Below the pieces are notes generated by a model that made no database searches, was not told the origin of the DNA, and saw only the letters and a list, made by a program, of their open reading frames with translations. Both the position numbers and the translations under genes were made by a program. A DNA stretch of 14,441 bases from CAXTTV01 sp964247295 (GTDB lineage Bacteria; Chloroflexota; Ktedonobacteria; Ktedonobacterales; Ktedonobacteraceae): the NCBI GenBank assembly GCA_964247295.1, contig CAXTTV010000127.1, forward strand, positions 1 through 14,441. The letters run 5' to 3'. Below, one piece after another: positions 5,379 through 13,935 of this stretch (positions within the stretch are counted from its first letter, which is position 1; every line of letters begins with the position of its first letter).

Positions 5379-6701
5379 TTACAGTTGGAAACCTCGGGTC
5401 CGTTGATCCCCCACTAGCTCCGTGATTTCCTCGGCTTCCGTATACACTTCCATCAATTGTCTCCAGGTTTCCTCTCCACCCAGATGGTAGACAGACAAAC
5501 CTGCCAGACGATCAGGTGCAACAGCATCGCCCACCAGTAAAATGCTCACCGAATGCCCGCTCTGGCGTACACGACGAAGTGTCTCCAGCAGTTGCTCGCC
5601 CAGAGTACTCGTAACCAGGACCACTGTAGATCCTGCGGGCAGAGAGAAACGTTCAGCTTGAATAAGATCCTGTAAAGAAGATCCAAAGAAGGGTTGTATC
5701 CGAGCCAATAACTCCAGCATTCTACGACGCTGCTCCTCCCCAATCGCTGGTTTCAGGCGGACCTGATGACGTTCCCAGCCATTTGAGCCCTCCGCCGCTG
5801 GATTAAACAAAGAACGATCGCTAGCCTGCTCTGGCTGATAAAGCGTTGTATTCACATAAAGACCAGTGGCGTACCCCTGATCTATGGACCAGGAAGCTAC
5901 GGAAGCTGCGACGCAAACCAGTAGCTCAAAAAGATTGAGGTCTGGACTATAGATCCCATCATTCCATGTCTGGGTATTTACAAACACAGCCAGAGTGTAG
6001 CTGGTACTGGACTCATAAAGGTGACTTTGAAGGCTCTGGCTGCGAGCACTGGCCTTCCAGTTAATCCGTCGCAGACTATCCCCCTCGCGATACTCACGAA
6101 CACCCACCAGCCGGGAGGGATCTTCTATCAGGCGCTGTGGAGCCCTGCGCTCACCAAAGGGGCGGCGTGCTGGTAGACCAAAGCGAGTCAAAGGCACCAC
6201 CAGAGGATAGACAAGCAGGTAGGTAGGCTCTTTACTCGTCGTTTCGCAGATTAGAAAGCCAAAAAGATCACCGCCACGTAACAACGTGGGACCAAAAGCA
6301 TGGATACCACGCATAGTACACCGTAAAGTATAACGCCGCGTCACCCGCTCATACCAGCGAAGGCTGAAAAGGGCCTCCAGGCGGTTCACCGATCTTTGCC
6401 CACCCTGACGGGAACTCAGACGGAGCGTAGGCGGCACCGTCTCCTCCACTTCCAACCAGGGAACCGGCAATATCTTGGCATTCTCTACCGTTAAAGAGAA
6501 CGTCACCTGTTCACCAAATAAGACCCTTTGCTCATTAAGAGAGCGACGAAAATGCAGGTTGCGCAGGCTGAAATGCGCCCAGATATCGATCGTTGCCAAT
6601 GAAAGCAGGAATAGTACGCCAACGATAAATAAAAGTGCGAGGTGGAGCAGGATCGCGAGCAGCAGGACTGCCAGGGCCGCATAGTACCAGCTACGGTTCA
6701 T
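5379..6701 (-). CDS. DUF58 domain-containing membrane protein
   Basis: 440 residues. The N-terminus has two adjacent hydrophobic segments (about 5-20 and 21-38) that anchor the protein in the membrane. A beta-rich region (about 50-150) follows, then the DUF58 signature REYREGDSLRRINWKASARS at about residues 202-221, inside a C-terminal part resembling a von Willebrand A fold. The start ATG overlaps the stop of the upstream MoxR gene by four bases (ATGA), so the two are translationally coupled. MoxR/DUF58 pairs are widespread, and the MoxR ATPase is thought to remodel or assemble complexes with VWA-type proteins. A transglutaminase-like gene often follows in other genomes but is absent here. 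Client unknown. Confidence 0.9.
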   Translation of the reverse strand: MNRSWYYAALAVLLLAILLHLALLFIVGVLFLLSLATIDIWAHFSLRNLHFRRSLNEQRVLFGEQVTFSLTVENAKILPVPWLEVEETVPPTLRLSSRQGGQRSVNRLEALFSLRWYERVTRRYTLRCTMRGIHAFGPTLLRGGDLFGFLICETTSKEPTYLLVYPLVVPLTRFGLPARRPFGERRAPQRLIEDPSRLVGVREYREGDSLRRINWKASARSQSLQSHLYESSTSYTLAVFVNTQTWNDGIYSPDLNLFELLVCVAASVASWSIDQGYATGLYVNTTLYQPEQASDRSLFNPAAEGSNGWERHQVRLKPAIGEEQRRRMLELLARIQPFFGSSLQDLIQAERFSLPAGSTVVLVTSTLGEQLLETLRRVRQSGHSVSILLVGDAVAPDRLAGLSVYHLGGEETWRQLMEVYTEAEEITELVGDQRTRGFQL

Positions 6702-7657
6702 GGCTCAACCGGGACAGGGGTGGTGCGCAGAATCTCTTCGATAATACCTTCAGAGGCCTGACCATGTAAATTGGCCGCACTGGTCGAAATTAAGCGATGA
6801 GGTAATACATAGGTTGCCATATGCTTCACATCATCTGGACTGACGTAGGTGCGGCCTGAGATGGCTGCCAGTGCCTGTGAAGAACGGTAAAGGGCTAGAG
6901 AGCCACGCGGGCTTGCCCCTAGCTCGACAGCAGGGTGCTGACGGGTCGCCCGAACGATCTCGACAATGTAATTCTCGATGCTGACATCAACATGGATCTG
7001 ACGCGTTAATACAAATAGTTCGAGGAGCTGGTCAGCCTGGATCACTGGCTCTAGCGTCTGTAACGGTTGCTCCTCTTTGAAGCGTCGTAAGATCTGGCGC
7101 TCCTCATCAAGGCTGGGATAATCCAGGCGCAAACGTAAAAGGAAACGATCCAACTGGGCTTCGGGTAAAGGAAAGGTTCCCTCAAGTTCAATAGGGTTCT
7201 GTGTAGCAACCACAAGAAACGGGCGATCCAGTTTGAATGTCGCACGCTCAACGCTGATCTGCCGCTCCCCCATCGCCTCTAAAAGAGCTGATTGAGTGCG
7301 AGGGGTAGCACGATTGATCTCGTCAGCCAGCACAATCTGAGAAAACAGCGGACCGGGCCGAAACTCAAACGCCCCCTGCTGCTGATTATAAAAGGTGATC
7401 CCTGTAATATCTGAGGGAAGCAGATCGGGCGTAAACTGGACACGCTGAAAAGAACAGGCCAGTGAGCGAGCCAATGACTTCGCAAGCATTGTTTTGCCCA
7501 CCCCTGGCACATCTTCAATAAGTACATGGCCTTCTGATAGCAAAGCAACCAGTAACAGATCTGTAACCTGCTCTTTACCTATGATGACGCGGCCAATATT
7601 CTGGCGGAGAGCAGCAGCAGCCTGCTGCACTCTGAATATTTCTTTTTCCTGTAGCAT
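6698..7657 (-). CDS. MoxR-family AAA+ ATPase
   Basis: A 319-residue cytosolic AAA+ protein. Walker A is DVPGVGKT at 49-56, Walker B is IVLADEIN at 108-115, and sensor 1 lies in ATQNPIE at 151-157. The segment PEAQLDRFLLRL (about 165-176) and the C-terminal lid region fit the standard MoxR layout and length. It probably acts as a chaperone-like ATPase on the DUF58 protein encoded immediately downstream. The ATG at 7657 has an AAAGG site about 10 bases upstream and its own promoter, separating this pair from the five-gene unit before it. Confidence 0.95.
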   Translation of the reverse strand: MLQEKEIFRVQQAAAALRQNIGRVIIGKEQVTDLLLVALLSEGHVLIEDVPGVGKTMLAKSLARSLACSFQRVQFTPDLLPSDITGITFYNQQQGAFEFRPGPLFSQIVLADEINRATPRTQSALLEAMGERQISVERATFKLDRPFLVVATQNPIELEGTFPLPEAQLDRFLLRLRLDYPSLDEERQILRRFKEEQPLQTLEPVIQADQLLELFVLTRQIHVDVSIENYIVEIVRATRQHPAVELGASPRGSLALYRSSQALAAISGRTYVSPDDVKHMATYVLPHRLISTSAANLHGQASEGIIEEILRTTPVPVEP

Positions 7658-7689
7658 GCAAAAAGCAATCCTTTGAGGTAGTGGAATCT

Positions 7690-7719
7690 ATTATAGGACA
7701 TTTCATGTTCTCTATCCAA
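7690..7719 (-). promoter_or_regulatory. Promoter of the moxR-DUF58 operon
   Basis: On the minus strand TTGGAT (7719-7714) and a perfect TATAAT (7695-7690) are spaced by 18 bases. Transcription would begin near 7683, giving a leader of about 25 bases with the AAAGG site. Confidence 0.6.
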
Positions 7720-7761
7720 AAACCTCTCTTCTGAGACAGGGCTATTTCATTCTCTTCTTAT

Positions 7762-7833
7762 GCCACCTACGGTGGCGAGGAGGGAAGGAGGTAAGCGGAG
7801 ACTCCCCGCCCCCGCCAGGGGTTACCCCCCTGG
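7762..7833. repeat. GC-rich intergenic hairpin cluster
   Basis: Two hairpins lie in the 224-base spacer. GCCACC-tac-GGTGGC spans 7762-7776, and CCAGGGG with CCCCTGG around a 5-base loop spans 7815-7833. The second could help end transcription of the five-gene unit, although no T-run follows on the minus strand. The motif style (gtggcgaggag..., cctggaccc) resembles the GC-rich block upstream of citrate synthase, suggesting a dispersed intergenic repeat. Confidence 0.45.
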
Positions 7834-7881
7834 ACCCACTTCTTTCTAGAATGAAAAGACCCTGCTTCTGAGAGTGCATGC

Positions 7882-8706
7882 TTAACGATGAATGTTTACT
7901 TCAACGGGATCGGAGACGGCTTTATTCCCATTCTGGTCAACCGCAGTGACGGTAACAGTAGCCGTGACAATCTGGTTGCGATTCATAGGGAAGGTTTGAG
8001 GACGCCAGTTAAGCGTAACGTTGCCATTCGCATCACTGGTACGGGGAGTGCCCATAGCCATAAAAGGAGCAACATTGTAACGCACCTGCAAAGTGACCTT
8101 TGATCCGGGAACACCGGTCGCGACCTGAATCTTGACACGAGCATTATTCTTCACGTCTGTAGGAATCGCTACAATCTGTGAGACAAGCTGATTTGTCTGG
8201 GCGACCGTGGGTACCTGAGTTGGAGTTGGAACAAGAGTCGGCATCTGAGTTGGAACAACCGTTGGCTGCTGTTGCTGAGCTGGTGCCTCCACGGCTTGAT
8301 TACCCTGGTTCTGGGGAGTAGTGGTCTGAGCCGGAGGCGTGTGGGGCGCGAACATAGAATAAGCAAAGCCGACAAAAACAACCATTGCGAGTATGACAGC
8401 CGCAATTGAAGCAAACAAAACTTTATACGCGGCATCCCTTGCCCAGAGATCACCCAGTCTCCCAAGCAGACCACGGCGTGGAGGCGTGGGAGGAATATAT
8501 CCAAAGGGAGTATTGAAGGGAGGCTGTCCAGGAGCCTCTGCATATCCCTGAGATTGATTAGAATAAGCGACTGGTTGGTTTGAGTTGTACATTTGTGTTG
8601 CCTGATCGTCGGGAGTGGGAGTAATCCCCGGCAGAATCAGCTTCCCCGAGCTTTGGGGATATTTCTGCGTCTCCCAATCCTGTTGAGGATCTGGATAATA
8701 GCTCAT
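7882..8706 (-). CDS. Bitopic membrane protein with Pro/Thr-rich stalk and Ig-like extracytoplasmic domain
   Basis: 274 residues. A long, disordered Pro/Gln/Tyr-rich cytoplasmic part (1-78) is followed by a basic stretch PPRRGLLGRLGDLWAR (75-90). One transmembrane segment (about 96-119) comes next, then a Pro/Thr/Gln-rich stalk (121-170) with repeated PT dipeptides. The C-terminal domain (about 175-274) has alternating beta strands and a TVTAVDQNGNKAVSDP segment typical of Ig-like/Big folds. No catalytic motif is seen. The ATG at 8706 has an excellent GGAGG site. It is the last gene of the five-gene unit. A cell-surface or envelope role is inferred; I do not recognise a named family. Confidence 0.8.
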   Translation of the reverse strand: MSYYPDPQQDWETQKYPQSSGKLILPGITPTPDDQATQMYNSNQPVAYSNQSQGYAEAPGQPPFNTPFGYIPPTPPRRGLLGRLGDLWARDAAYKVLFASIAAVILAMVVFVGFAYSMFAPHTPPAQTTTPQNQGNQAVEAPAQQQQPTVVPTQMPTLVPTPTQVPTVAQTNQLVSQIVAIPTDVKNNARVKIQVATGVPGSKVTLQVRYNVAPFMAMGTPRTSDANGNVTLNWRPQTFPMNRNQIVTATVTVTAVDQNGNKAVSDPVEVNIHR

Positions 8707-8748
8707 GAAAATTCCTCCTTACACACCGCACACAAAAAACTTTGAAGA

Positions 8749-9747
8749 TCACACATGATTATAGCCAGAAAGATCTCTAATTGCATGCTCGACAGTACTG
8801 ATCGAAACAAGGCTCAAATCCTGCTTCCACAGTACTCGAACAGCTCTTCCTACAGGATGCCAGACAGCAGGATCACTAGGACCAAATAGAGCCAGTGTTG
8901 AACAACCAAGTAGGGCCGCGAGATGCGTGATACCTGCGTCATTGCCTACAAAACACTGACATGATTGTATACAACGCGCAATATACATCAATTCCGCATT
9001 GACCACTATTTTTATCCCATATTTAGAAAAGACGAATGACTGAGGCATTCTTTGCAACCCGTGCCGAATCTGGACAATCTCGTCTAGTGAAAGTACCCCC
9101 CGGACGGCTAGAAATTGGACCAATGTATGAAAGCGTTCAACATCTGCGGGCCCAGCCAGCAGCAGTACTGGATACCTTGATTGTAAAGAGGTAATGAGAT
9201 CCGCGAAGTGGGTGATGGGCCAGCATTTCACCGCTCCCCCACTGCCAGGATGGATTGCTATAGTCTCCGGAGAAAGCAGTTCCAAGTTGGTTAAGGGAAG
9301 ATCTAGTAGTCGCAGTTGGAACTGCTTTCTATTTGGAGGTGAGAGGTCTAGTGTTGATGCCAGATAGGCCAGAATATGCTGTCTGGACATGGCTGGAGGT
9401 CGACCAGGGACGACAATAGCGCGAGGGACCAGACGCGAGAGATTATTAGCGACCAGACTCTCCTCATCGCGTAACCAGGCAACAACCAGATCGATGCTTT
9501 CCAGACGCCTCTTCAATATCGGTGATGTAATACCCTTCAACGAGAAAAGCTCACTCCAGATGCGCTCTTCATAATCAAAGGTCTGGTGAACCAGACCTGA
9601 GGCCCGAGCCAGCGGCAGTACCGGAGCTTTCCCAACCAGGGTACAATCAGGATTCTCAAAGTGCTGAGGCAATGCCGCGATCAACGGCAAGGTTAGCAGT
9701 GTATCACCAATTGCGCCGGGACGGATCATCATTATACGGGTGGTCAT
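8749..9747 (-). CDS. Glycosyltransferase family 9 (heptosyltransferase-like) protein
   Basis: A 332-residue GT-B-fold enzyme expected to transfer a sugar from a nucleotide-activated donor to a surface glycan at the cytoplasmic face. The N-terminal signature RPGAIGDTLLTLP covers 9-21. The donor-binding C-terminal half carries HPGSGG (166-171) with K174/W176, GNDAGITHLAALLG (268-281) and LFGPSDP (287-293), all standard for family 9. The ATG at 9747 directly follows the TAA of the upstream gene, so it is probably translated by reinitiation; no clear ribosome-binding site is seen. A heptose donor is not implied, since related enzymes in bacteria without LPS use other sugars. Confidence 0.92.
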   Translation of the reverse strand: MTTRIMMIRPGAIGDTLLTLPLIAALPQHFENPDCTLVGKAPVLPLARASGLVHQTFDYEERIWSELFSLKGITSPILKRRLESIDLVVAWLRDEESLVANNLSRLVPRAIVVPGRPPAMSRQHILAYLASTLDLSPPNRKQFQLRLLDLPLTNLELLSPETIAIHPGSGGAVKCWPITHFADLITSLQSRYPVLLLAGPADVERFHTLVQFLAVRGVLSLDEIVQIRHGLQRMPQSFVFSKYGIKIVVNAELMYIARCIQSCQCFVGNDAGITHLAALLGCSTLALFGPSDPAVWHPVGRAVRVLWKQDLSLVSISTVEHAIRDLSGYNHV

Positions 9748-10113
9748 TTATTTTCGTGTAAAGGAGAAAATTTCAATAATCACTACCACAACCACTGTAA
9801 CAACGCCAGCGAAAATATTCCAACTATGGAGAGAACGCAGCACCAGGTTCAGGACCGTCGCAGCAGAGATCAGAAACCCCTCACGCAGCGCCTGTCTGAG
9901 ACTAGGATGCAACAACCGCGACGCAAGCATACCCCGGCTAAGACCGTACGCGATCAGAGAAAGCGAACAGGTCAATGCCATCAAAAGAAGCACAAAAAAA
10001 GTTAGATATGCTGCCAGCGAATGAGGAGGTACCGACCGAGTAAAGGCCAATAACCCTCCCCAAGAAAGCGGAACCAGTGCCATCAATACATAGAGCACGT
10101 TACGATTGGACAT
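9748..10113 (-). CDS. Small polytopic membrane protein, unknown function
   Basis: 121 residues and very hydrophobic, with four likely membrane segments at about 6-25, 33-58, 78-95 and 98-116. A short basic cytoplasmic loop lies between the second and third (SRGMLASRLLHPSLRQALR). No charged or polar residues suggestive of catalysis stand out within the helices. I do not recognise the family. Spacing is 22 bases from the HerA-like gene and zero from the glycosyltransferase gene, so it is translated from the same mRNA. The ATG at 10113 has an AAAGGAC site about 11 bases upstream. Confidence 0.75.
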   Translation of the reverse strand: MSNRNVLYVLMALVPLSWGGLLAFTRSVPPHSLAAYLTFFVLLLMALTCSLSLIAYGLSRGMLASRLLHPSLRQALREGFLISAATVLNLVLRSLHSWNIFAGVVTVVVVVIIEIFSFTRK

Positions 10114-10135
10114 GTACAGAAACGTCCTTTTAATC

Positions 10136-11869
10136 TCAAAGCATCATATTAAAGCCACGGTTACCATTCAGGGGTGCATCGCCCCGTTTGCGACTGGCCT
10201 GGTTCTCACTACTAAAGTATTGCTGCCAGATATCTGGAGCATCCTTACTCTCTCCACCATGTTTGGTAATTCGGGTTCGGACCCGGCAGATCACCGGGGT
10301 ATTTACAGCGGAGCCCGCGACAATCACCTGGCCTTTTGAAAGCGCTGGCAGATTGTTTAGCAGATCGCGTCCAACCCCCTCAATCGCAGCCCCGACGCTT
10401 TTCTGGTCGATCTCATTCACAATGCGCATAATGCACTGTGTCTGACATTGACTGAGGACATCGGCATCCAACTTGCCCGGACGCTGACTGATCAGTCCTA
10501 CCCCAATGCCAAATTTACGACCCTCGGCCAGCACCTGTTTTAGAATCGCTGTGGAGACTACCTCAGTCCCGTGGGGAGCAAAATGGTGGGCCTCCTCAAC
10601 CAGTACAAAAACTGGATATGGCAGGTAGAACTCGCCGGAACTCACCTTTCCCCGTTCGGTATCCATACGAGCCTTATTGAGGCGACGCATCAGGGTTGCC
10701 ACAACTACCTGTTGGTCGCGCTCGTCAATATCATTAAGCTGAAGAACGGTACATTGACCGGGCTTAAAAATCTCGGTGAGATCCAGATGTTGTGTATCGT
10801 CAAAGGTAAAACTATCGACGAAGCGCTGCTCAATACGCCAGGTCAGCGCGTGAACAGTGCTAGAGTCGTCGGCTCCCTCACTATCCTCATCGTTTTTCTG
10901 GCGCGAGACCCCCTTGATCGCCTGCTTGAGATCCTCGACCCCCCAGGGGGTGCCGCGTTTGGTTTCATTTACCTTACGTATCGCCCGCCCCAGAAGATAC
11001 TGCTGCTTCTCCGTCATTTCAGGAAGCAGGTGGCGCATATCGCCCATGTTGAGAGATGAGAGCCGCACCTTTACCTGATCCGGCTTATAAACCTTTACCT
11101 GAGCCTGGTAGCCGCTTCCATGCCCATCCCCCTCTTCCGCGAACTGCGGGAAGTTCGCGAGCTGATCCAATGTCCCATATTCACCATGAGGATCAAGAAT
11201 CAGCACGCAGGCCTTATTATAGGGCTGCATCAGTTCCTCAATCACGACACTGGCAAGATAGCTTTTGCCGGCGCCAGTGCTGGCAATTATTGCCAGGTGC
11301 GTGCTTACAAAGTCTTTGACCGAGAGCACCACCGGGACAGCATCTGGGGAACGAGTCAGCAAGGAACCAATTGTGGCCGAACCAGGCTGCCATTGGCGGC
11401 GGCGGCTCAAAACCTCACCCAACATCGCGTTATCCGCCAGGAAGATCTGTTTACCCGACTGAGGGGGAATCCAGGGGTTGATAAAAGAGCCAGTCAAGGG
11501 ATCGTAGTAGCCCATAATCGCGACATGCAACTCGAAAAGCTCATTGGTGCGGGAGTCATAGCCCACCAGGGCCGCAACCTGAGCAGGAGAAATTTCCGGT
11601 TCCGCCAGAAAGGTATCGGGGTAAAGCTGAAGAGGCAACCGTTTAATCACCCGTCCTAGAACGCGACGTGTAACCGGCGGCTGCTCAGGGTGAAGTTCAT
11701 CAACATCCACAAGATCGTAGTAAACATATTCACCATTTTTCAATACCTGCTCATCATCGCGAGAAACAAAAGTAAACTCGTGGGCAGTCTCGCCTGGCCC
11801 TTTGGTAATCCCCACCGGCCTGCGCGTCAATGTAGACGACACAGCATGGTGAGCGCTCTGATCCATCAT
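10136..11869 (-). CDS. HerA-like DUF87 ATPase (hexameric DNA translocase type)
   Basis: 577 residues. The N-terminal part (about 20-155) is beta-rich and fits a HAS-barrel-type domain with an additional insert. The RecA/FtsK-like ATPase core carries Walker A ASTGAGKS (196-203), a conserved LDPHGEY segment (225-231), Walker B FVLVEEAHHF (421-430), a sensor glutamine in SQRPGKLDADV (461-471) and an arginine-finger region MRIVNEIDQ (481-489). These features and the length match HerA-type helicases/translocases. The C-terminal tail (540-577) is polar and variable. Tandem ATGs lie at 11869 and 11866, with GGAAA about 7 bases upstream of the first. The usual HerA partner nuclease NurA is not adjacent; instead a HAS-barrel-like protein gene precedes it by 15 bases. 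Confidence 0.92.
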   Translation of the reverse strand: MMDQSAHHAVSSTLTRRPVGITKGPGETAHEFTFVSRDDEQVLKNGEYVYYDLVDVDELHPEQPPVTRRVLGRVIKRLPLQLYPDTFLAEPEISPAQVAALVGYDSRTNELFELHVAIMGYYDPLTGSFINPWIPPQSGKQIFLADNAMLGEVLSRRRQWQPGSATIGSLLTRSPDAVPVVLSVKDFVSTHLAIIASTGAGKSYLASVVIEELMQPYNKACVLILDPHGEYGTLDQLANFPQFAEEGDGHGSGYQAQVKVYKPDQVKVRLSSLNMGDMRHLLPEMTEKQQYLLGRAIRKVNETKRGTPWGVEDLKQAIKGVSRQKNDEDSEGADDSSTVHALTWRIEQRFVDSFTFDDTQHLDLTEIFKPGQCTVLQLNDIDERDQQVVVATLMRRLNKARMDTERGKVSSGEFYLPYPVFVLVEEAHHFAPHGTEVVSTAILKQVLAEGRKFGIGVGLISQRPGKLDADVLSQCQTQCIMRIVNEIDQKSVGAAIEGVGRDLLNNLPALSKGQVIVAGSAVNTPVICRVRTRITKHGGESKDAPDIWQQYFSSENQASRKRGDAPLNGNRGFNMML

Positions 11870-11884
11870 CGTGGTTTTCCCTTA

Positions 11885-12580
11885 CTAGCCCGTCGTCTGC
11901 ACTTTAAGCTTCCAGGCAAAGTTGCGTTTCACAATTGAGAGCAACGAGAGGTTCTGAGGAAATAAACGCTCTAGCTGCTCGATAATCCGCAAAGCCACCA
12001 TAGGGAGCAAACTATTGCGCTGTGTTACAATCTGAGGAAGATAGCCCATATGCAGATAATCGCCGCGACCGGCTGGGATGGGATCGCTAAAGAGATGGAA
12101 GGCTCTCACCTCTTCATCAGCCATCGTCTCGATCTCGCTTCCCAGCTCCAGGGAAAGCAAGGGAATGCCTTGAGAAACCGCTAGAAATTCAGTGGTCTCC
12201 TCAGGAGTTGAGCGTTGCTCCATCATCCCTAGCAGCATGACATAGATCAGCACAGCTTTCTCAGAAATATAATCTGGCGAGAACAGCTCTACCTGAGTTT
12301 CATTTGAGAGGCGAGGGCCCAAAGAACCAAAGGCTGGATTCACTAGAATAGTGTCATAAATCACACCGATCGCATAGGTAATTGGCTCATGGCTTAGCCC
12401 TAGAGCCTGACTAATCCGCATATCAGGATCGTCGGACTGTTCAGAACGAACAGAGATCCGAACAAAGCGGCCAAACGAGTAGTCCGCCGGCCTGGGCTCT
12501 AGTTCAACCTCTCGCGGCCCGTAAATCTGGCAAACATAATTAATATGTGAGTCTGACTTAACAATCTTCCCGATAAACAT
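11885..12580 (-). CDS. HAS-barrel-like protein upstream of the HerA-like ATPase
   Basis: 231 residues. The N-terminus (1-44: FIGKIVKSDSHINYVCQIYG, then a Tyr-Ser-Phe-Gly-Arg-Phe-Val segment) has the pattern of HerA/ATP-synthase (HAS) barrels, and residues 70-105 could complete the barrel. The C-terminal half is probably helical, includes an YVMLLGMMEQ segment, and matches no family I know. No NurA active-site pattern is visible. Fifteen bases separate it from the HerA-like gene, arguing for a shared complex or pathway. The ATG at 12580 has a GAGAGGA site upstream. The domain call is by eye and moderately secure. Confidence 0.68.
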   Translation of the reverse strand: MFIGKIVKSDSHINYVCQIYGPREVELEPRPADYSFGRFVRISVRSEQSDDPDMRISQALGLSHEPITYAIGVIYDTILVNPAFGSLGPRLSNETQVELFSPDYISEKAVLIYVMLLGMMEQRSTPEETTEFLAVSQGIPLLSLELGSEIETMADEEVRAFHLFSDPIPAGRGDYLHMGYLPQIVTQRNSLLPMVALRIIEQLERLFPQNLSLLSIVKRNFAWKLKVQTTG

Positions 12581-12593
12581 AGTGGTCCTCTCA

Positions 12594-12624
12594 AAAGTAG
12601 TAAGGAGATTGCTCCTCCTACTTT
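12594..12624. promoter_or_regulatory. Hairpin in the leader of the HAS-barrel/HerA operon
   Basis: AAAGTAG (12594-12600) pairs with CTACTTT (12618-12624), and GGAG with CTCC forms an inner stem around a 4-base loop. It lies 14 bases before the start codon on the minus strand, next to the ribosome-binding site, and could influence translation. It is not followed by a T-tract long enough for a terminator. Confidence 0.4.
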
Positions 12625-12879
12625 ATTTAATACAATTGCAATTTGGAAATCCGGAAACTTTCGGGCCTTTTTGGTAAAGAACTCGTTGGCAATGGTGTTT
12701 TTGCGCTAAAAAAATCAGATGACGAGAAAGTATTAAAGCCTCTTTACAATAAAATTAGAACACATGGTTTCTGCGGAATTATACCATACTGATCGTAGAG
12801 TTCAATTATTCTATTGCGCACTAGCCAATCACTGGGATACTCTGTAGACAGAGAAAACATATGGCGAAAGGAAATTATC

Positions 12880-13839
12880 ATGGTAGCGATTTCTATTCAG
12901 ATCGAGGGGCAGATGGGTCTGACGTGGCCGCTCTGGCAGGGCCTGATCAGGACAACCGACGATCTTGGTTTTGCTGGCATCTATCGCTCGGATCACTTTA
13001 CAAATGCTGGCCCACCGGACCTGGACTCATTGGAGATGCTCGTCTCGCTTACGTATCTGGCGGACCATAGTCAGAATGTCAAGTTTGGGCCGCTGGTAGC
13101 TCCCTTTACCTACAGGCATCCAGCAATGCTGGCCCGACAGGCAGCGGCGTTGGATGATCTCAGTCATGGCCGAATGGTCCTGGGTGTGGGGGCGGGTTGG
13201 AATGAGTACGAACACCATAAGTTTGGCTATGATCTTCCTGAGATAGGGCCGAGGATGGACCGTCTAGAAGAGGGCCTGGAGGTGATAACTCTTCAACTGA
13301 AAAGCGATCAGCAGATCACCTTTGAGGGTAAATATTACCAGCTAAGGGAAGCGCTTCTGCTGCCGCGTCCACAGAGATCTGGCGGCCCTCGCATCCTGGT
13401 CGGGGGTAATGGCAAGAAGCGCACCCTGCAACTTGCTGCCCGTTACGCAGATATATGGAATGCGATTGCGCTCTCACCAGCCGATTTTCGGGAGCGCAGT
13501 CAGGATCTAGACCGCTACCTGAAGGAGAATGGTCGCAAGCCGAATGAAGTCAGGCGCACAATGATGACCAGCGTGTTCTTTGGGAAGGATCAACAGGAGC
13601 TCAAGGAGCGTCAGCAGAAGGCTAGCAGGATCTTCCAGCAGATGGGAGAAATCTCCACGGAGCAGGCCATTGAGTTTGTAACCTCGCAGAATGGACTGGC
13701 CGGCACCCCTGAGATGATTCTGGAGCAGATCCAGCGATTTAAAGAGGCTGGAGTTGAAGAAATCATGCTGCAATGGTTTGATATCGATGATCTAGATGGG
13801 CTAAAAGCCTTCGCGAAAACCGTTGTCGCCAGAGCGTAA
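12880..13839 (+). CDS. LLM-class F420-dependent oxidoreductase (Rv1855c-like)
   Basis: A 319-residue TIM-barrel protein of the bacterial luciferase-like monooxygenase superfamily, predicted to use reduced F420 for hydride transfer to an unknown substrate. Key segments are FAGIYRSDHF (31-40), PFTYRHPAMLARQAAALDDL (75-94) and SHGRMVLGVGAGWNEYEHHK (95-114). The tail carries the EAGVEEIMLQWFDIDDLDGL segment. Length and motif order fit the TIGR03560-type group. The frame is open from 12814, but the ATG at 12880 is chosen for its AAAGGA site 7-8 bases upstream and because family proteins start at this strand. It stands alone, divergent from the HerA operon and convergent with the rRNA operon. Confidence 0.93.
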   Translation: MVAISIQIEGQMGLTWPLWQGLIRTTDDLGFAGIYRSDHFTNAGPPDLDSLEMLVSLTYLADHSQNVKFGPLVAPFTYRHPAMLARQAAALDDLSHGRMVLGVGAGWNEYEHHKFGYDLPEIGPRMDRLEEGLEVITLQLKSDQQITFEGKYYQLREALLLPRPQRSGGPRILVGGNGKKRTLQLAARYADIWNAIALSPADFRERSQDLDRYLKENGRKPNEVRRTMMTSVFFGKDQQELKERQQKASRIFQQMGEISTEQAIEFVTSQNGLAGTPEMILEQIQRFKEAGVEEIMLQWFDIDDLDGLKAFAKTVVARA

Positions 13840-13862
13840 TTGGATTTTGTAATCAGAAATAT

Positions 13863-13904
13863 AGAAAGGCACTCCCCATTATAAATACGGGGAAATACCT
13901 TTCT
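13863..13904 (-). terminator. Hairpin between the LLM oxidoreductase and 5S rRNA genes
   Basis: AGAAAGG (13863-13869) pairs with CCTTTCT (13898-13904), and CCCC with GGGG forms an inner stem. On the minus strand it lies about 32 bases past the 5S 3' end and is followed by an AT-rich stretch (ATATTTCTG). It may end the rRNA operon and also act on the converging gene. Confidence 0.55.
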
Positions 13905-13935
13905 AGTAAAAAAGAAACCTATGTGCAGGGGTGAA

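Noticed and set aside
10571..11659. Plus-strand open frames of 162 and 179 codons opposite the HerA-like gene
   Set aside because: Antisense shadows of a high-confidence ATPase gene; no start signals or family features.
11885..12580. NurA nuclease for the protein upstream of the HerA-like ATPase
   Set aside because: Position would fit, but no NurA-type acidic active-site motif could be seen; a HAS-barrel-like N-terminus fits better.
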